Assembly (NCBI RefSeq): GCF_027596085.1
Contig: NC_072469.1
Coordinates: 13,165,914 to 13,229,913 of the forward strand
DNA length: 64,000 bases
Direction of reading: 5' to 3'
Source of the DNA: Anoplopoma fimbria
Taxonomy: Eukaryota > Chordata > Actinopteri > Perciformes > Anoplopomatidae
Every line of letters begins with the position of its first letter. Position 1 is the stretch's first letter. Below are positions 38,576-56,195 of the stretch, piece by piece. Under the pieces are notes generated by a model that was not told the DNA's origin, did not search any database, and saw nothing but the letters and a program-made list of their open reading frames with translations. The position numbers and the translations under genes were made by a program.

Positions 38576-40369
38576 GGTTTAGATACAAATGCTGGATGAG
38601 ACCAACCTGAACAAAGAAAGCACAATACATCGACAAGACATTGACACAATTTACACCATCGGTCATCCGCATAACAGATCACTGGGCAGGGTCATTAAAG
38701 ATAAATATATAGTTCCATTGCAGCAACAATAGAGAGAAAGAAAATTGTCTGTCCTGGAATATGTATGAATTCTAGAGGTTGAACTGGATATGAAATTGGG
38801 GGAGGGCTATGCTCCAAAAAAGAATTCTGCATACCAGTAGCCATGGTGAATATGAGGAATTGTGAAAAATAAAAAATAAATGTATTGTCATTTGGCTGAG
38901 TATTAATCATCACCACATTTTAACCAGCATTGGTTCATGGCTACATTATTGAATTTTGTACAGAAACAGTATTGCAGATCAGGACAGCCATGCTGCTTCA
39001 GGTAGTTGTGCAGCAAGCTGTAGCAATGATCAAAGCGTATTTCGTAAGAAAGTTTTCCATACTCCAAACATCAAAGATCATCCCTCTGCGGATAAATTGT
39101 CCTCTCTCAAATTGTGCACACAATGAAGAGTTGAGAAAAATCCTTGATCATGGGTTGCATGCAAGAAAACAAAAAGATATTCCCTTTCATTTGGATGTAA
39201 GAAACTCCACACATCCAGAAAGGAAGGACTTTAGATAAGAAGTCCATTTACTCACTATGCCTGGATTAGAAGAGTAGCAGTCCATTACAGGGTCTAGCCA
39301 AAGTTTAACAGATTTCCTGATACAAATATATAATGTCTATTCTCATCAGCTATAAGATTATAGTTTCAATATGATTTTTTTACCAATTAAAACCTGGTAA
39401 CGATAGAAATAACTTAACATCTTGAAGCCACTTTAATCTCAGTCATGTGAATAAACGGGGAAAAGCAAACAGCCTCACTGAAGCAAAATAAGCAAACTAG
39501 ACTGCGATTTTTTAAAGTTTTGTTGTGAAGATCAGTGGATGTGTGTCTGTTTATATTAATGTGTGGAAAGTTAATCACATGTTAATGTTGCATGTGTGAT
39601 CCCAAACGTGGCAGAAACCTGCAAAACCTTCAGTTGTACAGCCTTAAGAAAACCTCTATGGCTGTTAAGCTTTGCAATAAAAGCAGCATGGGAGGGAGGG
39701 AAGCTCACAGCTTGACGTGTTTCCAGTTAGAGTCCAGATGCCCGGCTTGGCCTGGTACGGCCCAGTCAGCACTGTCCTGACCTCTGAGGCCTGGGTTATT
39801 CAATTAGAAAAATGGGCCTCATCAACCTGCTTGAGTAGGCTGGTCCCATTCTGTCAGTCGGCCCGTCTCCTACCAGGAACCTGATACATGGTGGTAGATA
39901 GGGTGACAACTGGGGGATCTGCCACCCCCCTCATCCCCCCTTCTTCTTCTCCTTCTTTCTTCATACACCTCCCTCTATTTCTCCTCTGCACCCTGTTCAT
40001 TTCTTCAGTGGTTCTCCCTTCAATCAATTTCAACACTGCTACCGGTTTGTTTTCTAGCTTCCAGTTCGATCCGTGCCCTTGTTATTGATTTATCTTCTCG
40101 CTTACCTTCCTGAGTATCTTTTCATTCCTTCTTACTAATAAGTCTTCCATTTCTTCTTCAATATCCCATTCAATACAACCCCAGACCTTCTTCCTTCCTC
40201 CTGAACCATCACTCACCCATTCGCCCACTCACCCTCTTTCTCAATTTCAGAAGTGTTTTATCTATTCTATTTTTTTATGCCAAACTCTGACGCTACTGCT
40301 ATTTCAATACATGTCAACAAGACATTTAAGTCAACAATTGAAATTTCCCAGTGTTTTTCTGCATCCCAT
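38576..40369. other. Intronic sequence; pyrimidine-rich 39930-40260
   Basis: No gene recognised. The plus strand is C/T-rich over about 330 bp near the end. Confidence 0.5.
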
Positions 40370-40990
40370 ATTGTAGAAGATGATCAGGTTCAAAGGGAAC
40401 GAGAGGGTGCTGCCGAGTTCTAAAACCCTGAAATAAGGCTGCATTTTTTATATTTCCGGTTCCCTTGTCTCAAAGTTAATGCTGTTTTTGAATGGGTTTT
40501 CAGTAAGATGTTACAATATCAAATACCTCAGTAGATACAACTCACTTGAATTATGAAGCTTAAAAGTGCCTTAAAAAAGCGGTTGCTAACAAGTGGCTAA
40601 TTGAGACTACAAAACGTCATCACAGCCTTGTTGTGCATACTCACACCCGTGTGACTGTGGTTTGGTTTGTTTAAAGCTCAATGCTAGCTTCTTACTTCTG
40701 CCGATTGTCTTCAGGCTTCAAAAATCATAAAGTGTTCATTTGTGGCGCTTATTTTCTGCAATAATCCAAAAGCCAATGGAAAAATCCCATTGGCTTTTTG
40801 TAGAGGGAACCAATACGAATCCAACTTCCAGTTGGCCTACAAAACTACATCCCCCCACACTACTCTATGAAGATATGGCCACTAAACGCTTTCTGAGAAG
40901 AAGCTGTACAATGTTAGATGAAACCCCTCTTACAGGTGACTCAGGCTTGTTGAAAGCAATCGCAGGGCCGTTTGAGAAATAGCCCAAGTG
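40370..40990 (+). repeat. Possible dispersed repeat with internal hairpin
   Basis: The stretch around gcggttgctaacaagtggct and the hairpin at 40768-40798 resembles a recurring fish sequence. The limits are guesses. Confidence 0.3.
40768..40798 (+). other. Perfect 12-bp stem hairpin
   Basis: aaaagccaatgg, loop aaaaatc, ccattggctttt. The arms are 40768-40779 and 40787-40798 and pair without mismatch. Confidence 0.95.
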
Positions 40991-42767
40991 CTGCTGTCCC
41001 TCTTGATGTCTGATTGAGATCCGCAAGACATTATGTAAGATACAGAGACATCAAGCACAATCAAACACGTCTGACATGATGGAGGAAGACAAGTTGCCGT
41101 CCTACTTACTGTGGACTACAATAGGGCTTAATGAACCTGCAGACCCAGTGTCACAACATTACTGATACTGTTCACTCAGCATCAAAACTAATCGTTCTCG
41201 TTTAATGGATCTATGTGGAAAGAGAGTCCTGGGCTTGTAATAATACATTTGATACATCTTATGGACGTTTGCTTTGCTATAACACACTAGAATTGATTTG
41301 ATCTGTTTTGAGTGTATTTGCTTAGTCTTCCTCATCTTTTCTGTCTAATCACTTTCGGTCAGAAATACACACAGTCGTACACATACAAGCAGGTACCGTG
41401 CATTACCATTCTTGGTAACCATAACTGGCTTGCATATTATTTTATTTCACATTATTTTACTTGTTGGTTGGTTCGGTTTTCATCATGTTTCTGTATGGGT
41501 ATATGTTTATTCATATGTTGCTTGTTAACCTTTTTCCTTCGTCTGTTTCTATGTACTTTATGTCTCTACCTCTTTCTTTATGTCGCTTTTCAACAATAAA
41601 GAAAAAAATTAAAAGTTACATGATATTTATTTTGATTGATGGTTTAAGATCTTTTCCTGTTATTGCTCTTTTACAGGCTGTGATATAAGTTAATGCCCTA
41701 TTAGTGATCGTTCCTGGGCATCAAGGGGAGCTGTGGTCCTGTAAGCGGGCCAGCAGAGATCATAGGTCAACCTGCCAGCGTGAAAACGGCACAGATAATG
41801 GTGACTCCCATTTCAAAGCAGCAACTTGACCCTCTTCTCTCTGCTCGATGAGTCAGGGTACTTCTAAGACCATCTCGCTTCGCAGCCTACGCTCCCCGCT
41901 GAGTGACAGGCTCAGAAGGGTGTGCGTGCGTCATGTGTGTCAGCATTAGCCGAGTGAGCGATCCCTGTGTCATCGTCGCTCACCGCCGCGAGCAAGCTGG
42001 CACCGCAGACTTGGTGCTTGGTTGACGAAGGCCTCGGCTGGCACCTGTCAGTCAGTGGGAGGCCAAGTGTGGCGCCCTCCATTAGCCTGGCTGACAGCCC
42101 TGCACCGGGGGCATCACTCACTCACTCACCAGCTCACTCACTCGCTCACTCCCTCGCTTCATCAGCTTTGCGCCATCCCTGCCAGCACTTGCTCAGGACA
42201 CTTTCAGCAGCACATAAATGCAAACACATCCTTGCCGAGAGCCATTCACCTTGGACTTTGCCAGAAAGTAGTGATCAGGAGTTGCGGCTTGGGGAAAGGC
42301 GTCACCGTGGCAACTCTGACATCTGCTCCCTCCTATCACTCTGCCCTTCTATTTGTCTTTCTTTGCTCCCTTTCTTCGGTCCTCCTTTTTTTCCCCTCAC
42401 AGGGACCTCTGAGGTCCATGGTTTATTCATGTAGCACTTGGCTTTGGGACCGGTAGCCAGCATCCAGTCACCTCACTGATTCGACTTGGCCGGGCCTCAA
42501 GGTTGAACAGGGCACACGTTTATCTGAGACCTTCTGGATGCTCAGACCTTACTGTTCCTCGTTAATATCCATCACCACTCCCTCCTTCTCTCTTCCTGTT
42601 CCTAAAAGAGTTTTCTTTTGTTTTTTGGAAAGACGGTCTTTATTGCTGTGGCTTCTAAAGTATTAAACGATTAAAGATGAAAAGATCTTGGATCCTTAGT
42701 TAAAATAATGCCAGTACCCTAATTAGGTCAAAACAACAGCAAAGCCTTGCCTCGGTTGGCAATATTT
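40991..42767. other. Intronic sequence; GC-richer block 41880-42130
   Basis: No gene recognised. 41880-42130 is clearly richer in G+C than its surroundings and could be regulatory, but nothing identifies it. Confidence 0.4.
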
Positions 42768-43004
42768 ACCTTCTCAAAATTCACGGCGTTACTATGCAGA
42801 GTGCGAATACCTCCGAAGTACTGCAACGACTCCAATCCCACATCTTTCAGTGGATTGATGCATTCCATTGGCCAGTAAACACCTCTGACATTGATGTGGG
42901 AATTGGACACGTGTTGAGGGTTCCCTGTGCGACTGTATGACTCTAATGGCCACTTAAACATGTCAGAGGGGAGTAGCAGGGTAAAATCATTGGGAAAGGA
43001 CAGG
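42768..43004 (-). CDS. Candidate orphan exon (unrecognised)
   Basis: An open frame is bounded by an acceptor-like gatcttttcag (43005-43015) and a donor-like AAG|GTAAAT (42767-42762). The peptide runs from SLSFPNDFTLLLPSDMF to LHSNAVNFEK. I do not recognise it. Codon use looks moderately coding-like. It is on the same strand as the ERG gene. It may equally be chance, since several random frames of similar length occur in the window. Confidence 0.22.
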
Positions 43005-43027
43005 GAATCTGAAAAGATCTGAATCAA

Positions 43028-46479
<3,452 letters not shown>

Positions 46480-46750
46480 GATGAAGAGAGCTGTGCATTT
46501 GAAGTAAGGTGATGAAAGCTGTAAATTTAAACAAGATGATGAGAACCGTATATTCCAGCAGGAACAATAGAGCTGCACATTAGAAACAGGAAGAAAGAGC
46601 TGTATATTCAAGCAAGATTTTGGGAGAGCTGTAGATTCGAACAGGAAGGCGAGAGCTGTACATTAGAGCAGTGAGATGAGAGATCTACATTAGAGCAGGA
46701 CAATGAGAGTTGTACATTCAAACAGGAAGTTGAGAGCTGCACATTCTGAC
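46480..46750 (+). repeat. 27-bp minisatellite, about ten diverged units
   Basis: Ten units of 25-29 bp each contain gagagctgtacatt or a close variant, followed by an A-rich link and cagga. Unit cores recur near 46488, 46516, 46543, 46568, 46596, 46625, 46653, 46680, 46706 and 46733. Unit length varies, so no frame is kept through it. Confidence 0.88.
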
Positions 46751-48510
46751 ACAGCTCCCTCTTTCCATCTTCCAGGTAAATGAGGAAATGAGATGTGCTG
46801 AGCCTGGTGGAAGCTGAAGGTGAAAGCCAGTCATCCGGAACTGTACAATTAAATCAGAGACTGGCAGCGTGAATGGGCCTCTCTCTTGGAGGGCAACAGA
46901 TAAAGCAGGGTGGCCATTCCGCTGAGAGAAAAGGCTTTATGGTTTATGGGGGTCCTACTAGAGCACTGAGAACAGTGAGACAGAGAGAGTCCTGGTGTGT
47001 TACCAGCCCTCAGCTTGAACAGTCAATCACACACACACACTCACATTGCTCCCTGACATAAGTCAACTGAGCAATCCTCCAACAATATCACTTTTTCAAA
47101 AAGTCTTTCAGTGATTTGAGCTATTAGTGAGGCACAACATAGTTATCGGCTTGTATTTCATATTTACCCATTAAAAATGTACTATCAACAGATTAAAATA
47201 TAATTGCAAAATTGATATCCGAGAAAGATTAATGCAGCCATGGTGTTTGTTTATGCCAATGGCTGCTGTGAACTTCCATCATGTTCTTGGACTGTTCACA
47301 CATCTTTTCTAAAAACCAGAAACATTTACTCCTTTAAAGTAATTAAATACAATACTGATGTTTACACCAAAATGTTAATAAATGATATTTTATGCTAGTA
47401 CTCAATATATTAAATGTCATTATTGCCATGCCTAAAATGCCATTAAATGGCACTTTGTCAATGTTAGAACTGGACCCTCAGCAGTGTAAGTCTGTGTAAC
47501 TACCTAACTAACAAAGTATTTACTTATTGCGGTAGGATCTAATGAGAATATATAATTTGAATCAGTTCATGTTAAAGACTTTCCTTACATGCGAGTATAA
47601 ATATTCATTCATTTAGTGTTCCTCTTCCTAGTCATGTAGTCTCTTTGTTATTACTGCCTCATAAACTCTCTGTGTCTTATTCCCCTACTCCCCTCATATT
47701 TTTCTCACTATTTCCCCCTGCACCACCGTCTCTCTCAGCTGCCCTGCCCCAAAGAGGAAACCACTGTGGTCTCTCACTGGACGGAGTCAAATCCATCCAA
47801 TTCAAATGGCTGTGAAATTGGGTTGGAAATGAGCTTGAGCGTTGAAAGAGGCAAAGCAAAGATCGACGCGGCGTTGAACGGTGTGGTCGATGGGGTTTCA
47901 CGATAGGCTGCTCTTATAGAACCCAGCACTTTGGGGAGAGTTGTTTTTTAAGGGGAGAGTCTAACAGGCAAAGAGAAAATGGTCTATGAATCATTACAGA
48001 AAGGCCATGCAGCAATGCATAATCACCCTTGACATTCAAGTTTGCCCAATCTGCAATAGGTAACTAGTTTTACGTTCATGCGAGACGTTTTCGCATAAGT
48101 GTTACACTTTTCAGATGGAAACTCTCCATGCATGGATCATTTGAAGTGACCCGTGAAAGGCCCTGGATTAAAAAGATATATACGGCCGTGAATCAGACTG
48201 ACTGAGCTACATTTTCTTAAAATCGTCCTTTCTATGTAAATCTGTATCTATATTCTCTCTTTTCCTTGAGTTATATTTTTCATTATTTAAATGAATCAGT
48301 ATGACAGAGAAACACAAGTATAGTGTGTAGCCGTATCAGCCATCAGTTTCCACTTGTAAACAGAATTGCTTCTATGTTTCACTCATTCCCAGGATGCACT
48401 AGGAGGTTTCCATTACCCCATTAAGCCTTGTTGGAGAGATAAGGCAGTGAGCGAGCTCTCCTGAACTCCCAAACACACGCGTTGGTTACAAGCTCTCCCC
48501 ACGGAGGCCT
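46751..48510. other. Intronic sequence without recognisable feature
   Basis: Nothing recognised. Confidence 0.5.
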
Positions 48511-48725
<215 letters not shown>

Positions 48726-51700
48726 GTCTGTGTCGTCCTGTGTGGTTTCTCTTTCTGTCTCTCTCTAACCCAGAGTTGTTGTTTATCCTCTTCATTGCTC
48801 CTCCTGTTACAAAGCTCTCTGATTTATGTTTTATGGGCACAGAAATTAATTTCAAAAGAGTTATGGAAAACATAAAATTTGGGAGAATATATTTTAGTAA
48901 ATAAAAAAACACTATAAATAAAAAAAAGTCTATAATTATTTTCGAACAATAATTTAGCATCATTGTAGCACATTATAGTCCGTTTATTTAGGAATTTTAA
49001 TTGGAGTAAATTTAAAAAAATTTGTTGACTTGTCAGACTTTTTTGGGGGGCAAGATTGGTAGCTGGCTTTATGGGCTGTAGAAAACTCATTCCACTCAAT
49101 TCATGTCAAACACTTTTCAGTGGAGAAACAGTTTTTCCAGTTTCACAATATATGATAACATCTTAATATTCAACAGTAGGTCGCACTTATTCTTATAAGA
49201 GAAATGAGAAGTTGAATTTGTGGGTTGAGGTTTTAAACAATCAGTAAACTGTTTTGTACATTCAAAATCTGGTTTTATTTTCCTAGAAAGGGTTGATTTT
49301 GATATACATATAATATACAACGATTATATTCAAGAGATCGATTGCTTCTTCATGTAATTTACAGCTCATGAAAGAGACTCATTAGGTGTTAATGAGGTAA
49401 TCAAGCCAGGCGACGTTTGCATATTGCTGGGATTATGTCACAGCAGTGGCTTTACTAAAGAGTGCCTTCACAAACAGTTACAAAAGTATATCAATAAAAC
49501 AACAAACTCACACAGCATGACAAATAAGTTTGTTGTGGGGAAAGCAGAATGTGTCTGGGAGAGAGGCACACCATTTAACAGCACGACATCCCCTCAGGCC
49601 ATTTGCTTGTGTGTGTGTCTGTGTGGATCCCCACGGTGACTCATGGGGATAAGTGCTAGTGGGCCGCTGAGGGGCCACTGAGAAATGGACGGCGAGATAC
49701 GCTCAAAGGCTGGAGTTGAGGAGACAGAGGGTGGCGTAATTGCCAGTGAAGGAGGAAGATGTACATTAACGAGAGGAAGGACTCATCGTTAAGGCTTTGG
49801 GTTTGTGCGGGTGAGAGTTTAAGAAAAGGGAGGGAGAAGGATAAACTGGAAAAATCAGGGTGGGGGAACGGAAGCGGTTATAAAACACCACCAAGAGTTT
49901 CTCTAAATGAGTTTACGTGTCAGAGAAAAACAATTTCCTCACTGGTCATGATGATGAAAACTCACAGAGGAGCGTTATTAAGGGGAGGAACTCTGGAGAG
50001 GAAGTGCTAGCCATGGGGAAAGGACGGGACACATTATAAGCACTCTTGGCAAGGGACCCCAAGGGTCGATATATATACGGCAATCCGCCCAACTGATTCG
50101 ATTACAGGGTGCCATTACTGGGAGTAGTCGGGCCTGAGGTGAGCAACCTAAATTCCAGAGAAGGCCAGACGGAGCCTGAGGTTGGCGGCGAAGATATATA
50201 GCAGGAGATGTGAAGTTGGATTTAAAGTTAGGTGAGGAAATGTAGCGTCCCAACAAAGATGTTTCTTCTTCCTGTCTGCATTGTCCCTGTGTAAATCACT
50301 GAGAGGAGTACCGTTGCTACCAAGGTTGAAGATTCAATTCCAGCTGGGAAATCACATAGTAGATATATTTGATAAAGTGATATTGATTTGTAGATTTAAT
50401 CTTTTTCAGTGCCAAGGCATTTTTTGGATGCACTTTCCAAATAGCATATCATTCTAGTGGGTTGTCCCAAAACCCAGATGCCGATGTTCAGAATAAAAAG
50501 CAATACGTCTGAAATGATATGCTCACACCACCAGTCGTATATCCCAAGAAATGTGATTAAAAAAACGAATGAGGGAGGAGAGATGAGCAGGAGATGTTAT
50601 AGCTGACTGGAAGAGCTGAAGAGTCTGGCTAGAAAAAGTTTTGAAAAGGGACGTGGTGGTCAGAGGGTTCTAGATTCCCATCTCCAAATCTGGGGGCGTG
50701 TCTTTAAATGAAACGTTCAACAATAAAAGGGGTATATGTCATTAGAATCCCCCTGAAATCTCTGAAACTGCGTAACACTTCTTAGGTTAACCAACGTGAG
50801 GCGATGGCGCCCTACGACACTTTAGCTGCACCCTGATTAGCTGATGGATGACTGAGGAGATGGAGCTGGCTGAGACAGATGAGAGTTGTAATGGTTCTGA
50901 CAGAGAGCCCGGAGAGCCAGCCACCGAAGAAAACACAAGCTCCTGGTTTCAAAGAATACAGTCACAAACTGTTAATATCTCTCCAAGTGTTTTCTGCAAG
51001 ATTTCTTTATCGCGCCAACAGTCTGTCAATGCAGCATGGAGCCAGACAAAAACCCCTACCCCACCCACTGGATGAATCCGGTCATTGACCTCAAAAAGTA
51101 TACGCCCTGCTGTTTATTCCTTTCACCTGGTCTTTGCAGACCTTCACAAAGAGCCAATATCAAAACTTTGCTGAATAAACTGCTAAGTGAAGCAGTGAAG
51201 TTCAAAATGTTGCCAAATATATCAGCAAGAATGCCAGATGGGGTGAAACATTTATATGGAAGTATCATCCTAATCTGTAACCTTTATTTTACTATCAAGA
51301 GTTCTTATTGACTCCCTTAAACATGTTTAATTGTAAATGCCTTTTCTGTATGGCATTTGACCTTAAGAAAATAAAGCACACCATACAGCTGTCTCTCTTA
51401 TTGCCAAAATGTGGCTAAAAAGAGTCAAAATAGAGTTTAGAGGTTCCACTGAGCCACTGATGAAAAGAGGAAAGTTCTGGATGGAGACAAACAGTGATGT
51501 TTTAATATGACTCTCCCTTTAAAAAGACCTCCTGACACTCAGAAGGAAGGTGGCCACTTTCAGATCTGTGCTGTATTTTAAAGCAATCAGTGCCAACTTG
51601 ACACCAGGCCCCGCCAGTCAACTTTCCTCCTAGCTGTGGTAGAACTGTACTCACAGTCACTTCTATGTCTTTTATGAGGGGTCATTGTAACTATTTGAAG

Positions 51701-53821
51701 GGGAATGCGCGCTCAGGTAGAGGCAGTTGCGTGCAGAGTCCACTTACTTACAGAAACCCATAGGACAGTCAGAGTGGCATTTGGATGGGGCTTGTTCACC
51801 TTGACCGCACAGTGCTTTGTGCTCCCGACGGACCAGCGATGCTGAATCCACAGAGTAAAATGTCTGCCTCTGCTAAAATGACCTGTCATATATTCCCACT
51901 GGTTTCTTGCTGCTTACCACTGCAGAGGGAGACAAGGTTAGGAGTGGAAAACTCACATTTTAATTACAGTGTGCCTACGCCATTCTCCAGAGTTGCATTG
52001 GCAAGCAGAAACCAATCTGTCTCCTCAATTTACTGGGAGGAGGACAGCAGTACAATGTGTTGTTCAAATAATACAACAATGCACAGTCAATCAAACTGAA
52101 GCCCGAAAGGAGGACTCCACTGAAAATCTTTCGAGTCTCAGATACTCACCTGCTGTAGGGTTTCTATATGGTTATGGGACATTTGTAGCTTGTAGCTATG
52201 GTCAGCTTGGATTTAAAACTTAAAGGACGAGGAGGTTTCACAAATCATAGAACTTTCTCAAACAACTCCTGAGTTGTAATCGACTTCTCTTTCCAACTTT
52301 GAAGGAGCGAGCAACACACTCTCTAGAGCGACATACATTCTAAGAAATTATTCATGGGGTTAGTGGTTAACGCTTAAGATGAAGAAGTTTATCAGCATAA
52401 ACAATTATATTTGTTACATGTATCGAGAAGTTGGTCAAAATGAAAAACAACAAGATTGTCTTAACTTACAAACATATTCAATAGTACGTTCACTTCACAA
52501 TACAACTTGTTTATCTCTTGAGTTTTCAACTGTGAAACGTTTCAAAGCTAAGGACAAGCCTGAACTTGCCCGGACTTGTTTTGCTGCCAGACTGCATGCA
52601 GAGGTGGAGCAACCCTCATACATCCCCACTTGAACGGAGTCATTTCTCAAATATGAGTTAAGTTATAAAGTATATAAAGTATATAGTATAATGCACTACA
52701 ATTTTACAACAAGCACAAACTACAGCCTACAGTGCTTATTAGGTTGAATATACGCCTTTCCAAAGCAGTTTTATCAAAAACTGAGGATGTATTTGAGAAA
52801 TTGAACAATTGTTCATAATGTTTTTTTTGTGCAGAGACAAGGTTATACAAATTGTTTGTTTAAAATAAACTAAAAGCGTTTACTAATAAACTGTGATTTA
52901 TTCTGAGGTGAAATTACTTTCTAGTACTCAAAAAAATAAAGGTAACAGGAGGATGGTATTAAAATATGGAAGTTAGTATAGCTTAAATAAAGTAATCTGA
53001 CCACAACTTTTGGATTAATGTTAAATTAGTACAATTTAATTCATCTTTTAGAGATCAAAGCAAATTATATCGGTTGTACTTTACTAATTGGGTTAGTCAG
53101 ATTATAAAAGATGATAATGATTTACAATAATGCCCGAGTTGGATGGTCATCATTATGTCCCCTGGGACGGATATATCTTTATATGTATCATAATTGAATA
53201 GTTATTGCTGATGCAACAATGTAAAAGCAGCATTTTACTACCGTAGCTAGTTTGACCTACTTTTTATACAGTTAGGTAGTGTGGTCCAGGATCCAAATAG
53301 GAAGCCCCTCTAAAAGGGTCACTAGATAAATCTGAGGGGTTGGAAATGATGACTAGAAAATGAAAGTTGGTCTCCAACTACACACTGGTTATATACATGA
53401 GGTGACAAGACAAAAAGGTTGGAAAGGACTGGTTTAATCTTTAGAAATACATTGTATTTTATAAGCTCATCGTGTGTTTTCAATGGAAAATCTCGAACTG
53501 CAAAGTAAATAGGAACTACACTTGTCAAATAATAATAATAATATTGCAGTAAAAATAGCAATATTTAAAGGGTTTAAAGGGTTAATGTGTACTGTTAAGG
53601 GTACATTTAATTTAATCATTGGCCATTTGTGCAATCATATTTGTGAACTAAAAAGATAAAGCTTGTGTTAATGAATGTTTTATGCACGGTTTATGTTCAT
53701 TTAAACCAGAGGTATAGTCTTGCCATATACTCGGAGCTCAAGTACTGAACCTCAAGTTGATGTGATGATGACTAAATCGGTCATTTTCAAAACAAAGAAT
53801 AAAACATCAACAGCTGTACCC
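48726..53821. other. Intronic sequence without recognisable gene
   Basis: About 5 kb with only short, unsupported frames. Strongly AT-rich in 48840-49020 and 52630-53580. Confidence 0.45.
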
Positions 53822-53885
53822 TAATAATAATAATAACTTTATTTATATAGCACCTTTTAAAAACAAGGTTTACAAAGTGCTTTGA
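53822..53885 (+). repeat. Interspersed repeat fragment with (AAT)n head
   Basis: It reads aataataataactttattta, then tatagcacctttt and acaaagtgctttgaca. This is a very common fish retroposon end, similar in layout to 11346-11520. Confidence 0.65.
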
Positions 53886-54175
53886 CAGACCAGCCAGCAA
53901 GACAGTGCATAAGAAACAAAATGAAATAACAAGTGACAATCCTACATTGTGTCATCATAAACAAACTTTTCTGTTTTGAAGTTGGAGTTCCGTGGAATAT
54001 GACCAGCCAGTGGAAGACATTCCAGAACACAGACAACACCACATAAAAGTAATCCTCATCATGCCAGTCAGTTGACCTTTATTCCTGTCTAGAAACCAAG
54101 TTTAAATAAGCTGTTAAAATGAATAACTGTCTCTTTTTAAACTAGTTTGGAAGAGTAGAGGTTTACCGCTACAAA

Positions 54176-54301
54176 ATGGCTGAGAAGTCCTGCACAGCTG
54201 CCATTTCTAACAAGGACATACAAGTCATCAAAAGGAGGCAGCTCTCCTCCAAGTCTTCAGATGTAGTTTTGGACTGAATTGGAAGAGGAGCCTTTGCAAA
54301 G
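54176..54301 (+). pseudogene. Possible kinase-like exon fragment
   Basis: The frame from the ATG at 54176 reads MAEKSCTAAISNKDI, reaches VVLD, hits TGA at 54275-54277, then continues IGRGAFAKV. The last part fits a protein-kinase glycine-rich loop (GxGxFxxV). AAG|GTAATA at 54299-54304 looks like a splice donor. No further kinase motif was found downstream. The match is short and may be chance. Confidence 0.2.
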
Positions 54302-56195
54302 GTAATAACACCCAGCCAAGTGTTCCAGCTTCCTTTCATCGCAAGGGGCCATCTGAAAAACTTCTGTTGTACTCAGAGTCTGTGCTCAGATGAGGTTGAG
54401 TCCACCCAGCAGCCAGCCTATGAAAACATGGCCTCTAACACATCACTTTCTGAAGGGGATAGTCTAGCATTGCCTTCATCAACGCTCTAGAAAAAAGAAA
54501 GAGAACCTATGTCGAAATTTCACAGAGATGCAACAGAGGCCCAGACAACACCTCCCTAGTAAGGTGGAAGAGAAAGATGAAGGTGCACCTCTGGTAAAAA
54601 GGCCTTATGGTGAAATGTCAAAAGGCACCTCTAAAGAGGCTCCTTCCCCTGTAATCCAGATCAAATCTACGAGGAAGGAGGACAGGAAGGACATAAAAAT
54701 GCAGGAATATTTTTGGAAGTAATGCAAAAGTGGAATGGTTTGGCAAAGGAGGCCAAAGGAATTGATGCAGCTCCACACAGAGCTTCTTTTTGACAGGAAG
54801 ACCATCAACAAATGCATCATTTTGATCAAAAAAGCCGTCTAATATAGCCCTACATTCAATCAGGGCCAATGTAATTTGAGATTTAGAGAACAAACTCATA
54901 ATCTTACAATATGACAAGACCAGTAGTGCTGTGTCGTCTTGTCTGCATACCCCTCCTTGCTTATAGACACCTTTGCTCTGTTTGGGACTGTCTCCAGGCT
55001 ACTGGATGCTTCACACTGAAAACCTTGACAAGCGCGTCTGAGCTGCACTGTATTGGAGGTGGTGAAGTGAACATTTGTGTGGAAAGAAGCCACACAATGT
55101 GAGATTTATGCCTGATCAGGAGTATTTCCTGTTAGTAGTTACCAAAGAAGAGCAGAATTAGGACCGTTTTCTAAACATTGACTCATTCAGAGAGTCATGC
55201 GTGTTGACATTAGATACTATTCTATTACATTTTGTATTGTCACCTGCCGCCTGAATTTTGTTTCATTGACATTACAAAATACATTTTCCAGCATTAGGTG
55301 GTGCATACTAATTCTCCAGAATGCAAGAAAGAATAATAAATAATAATGAATGATAAATAAAAATAACAGGTGTGCAACACCACATGATTTAATCATTAAG
55401 GAAGTAACCAGTGCTGTTTCAAGCACATGAGTTAAATACACACAGCACCTCAATCAATTTAGAGACGCACATTATAAATCTGCTGCTGCTACAATTATTT
55501 AATGAAGTCATAATTAAAATAAATACTATTAGGCTACATATAAACAGTCGCAGGGGACATATAGAACATCAGTAGTATAGAACATTACATTTAGGCCAAG
55601 TGATGTGAATTTATTTGTAAAACTAACCAATCTGACACGTTACACACTTAATTACATAAAAAAATGTACTTTGAAGAGCACTTTAATCTGTAATAGATGG
55701 AAAATTGTAGAACAACTTGTGTGAGCCAACAATCAACATATTTGATGTTCCATCAATTAAAGCTACACAAACTGCCTTTTGTTCTCTCGAAACCAATCAC
55801 ACAGTCTTGCAGGTTCCAGGTGTGAAAGATATTTGGAGCATAGCAGCCGTCCTATGAGTCCAGCTTCATCAGAGCTGTCGAAACATTGTTATTATTGCTA
55901 AAAAAATCCAAACTTTCTGGTATTTCTGGATGTGAAAATGTTTTTGTTTTTTTATGTCCTGTCAACTTTAGTACAACAGGGAGGTTTTAATTGAAATGCA
56001 AAATGTGACATTAACTGCAGCAGTGACAGCATTGTACGTATGGAGTCCCACCATCCATATCGGTATAGGTGGTGAGTTCTTGCTAAAAAAATATATAGAT
56101 ATTTTCCTTAAACAGACAGAGAGGGAGGAAGACTGAAAAATGTAAAAAACTTGGCTTAAAGGACATGATATCAATTAGAATTTTAATATTTGCTT
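54302..56195. other. Intronic sequence without recognisable gene
   Basis: Short frames only. The AT-rich part 55480-55760 is featureless. Confidence 0.45.

Noticed and set aside
50848..51311. Overlapping ORFs beginning MTEEMELAETDE and neighbours
   Set aside because: No splice signals or domain features; the frames overlap each other without preference.
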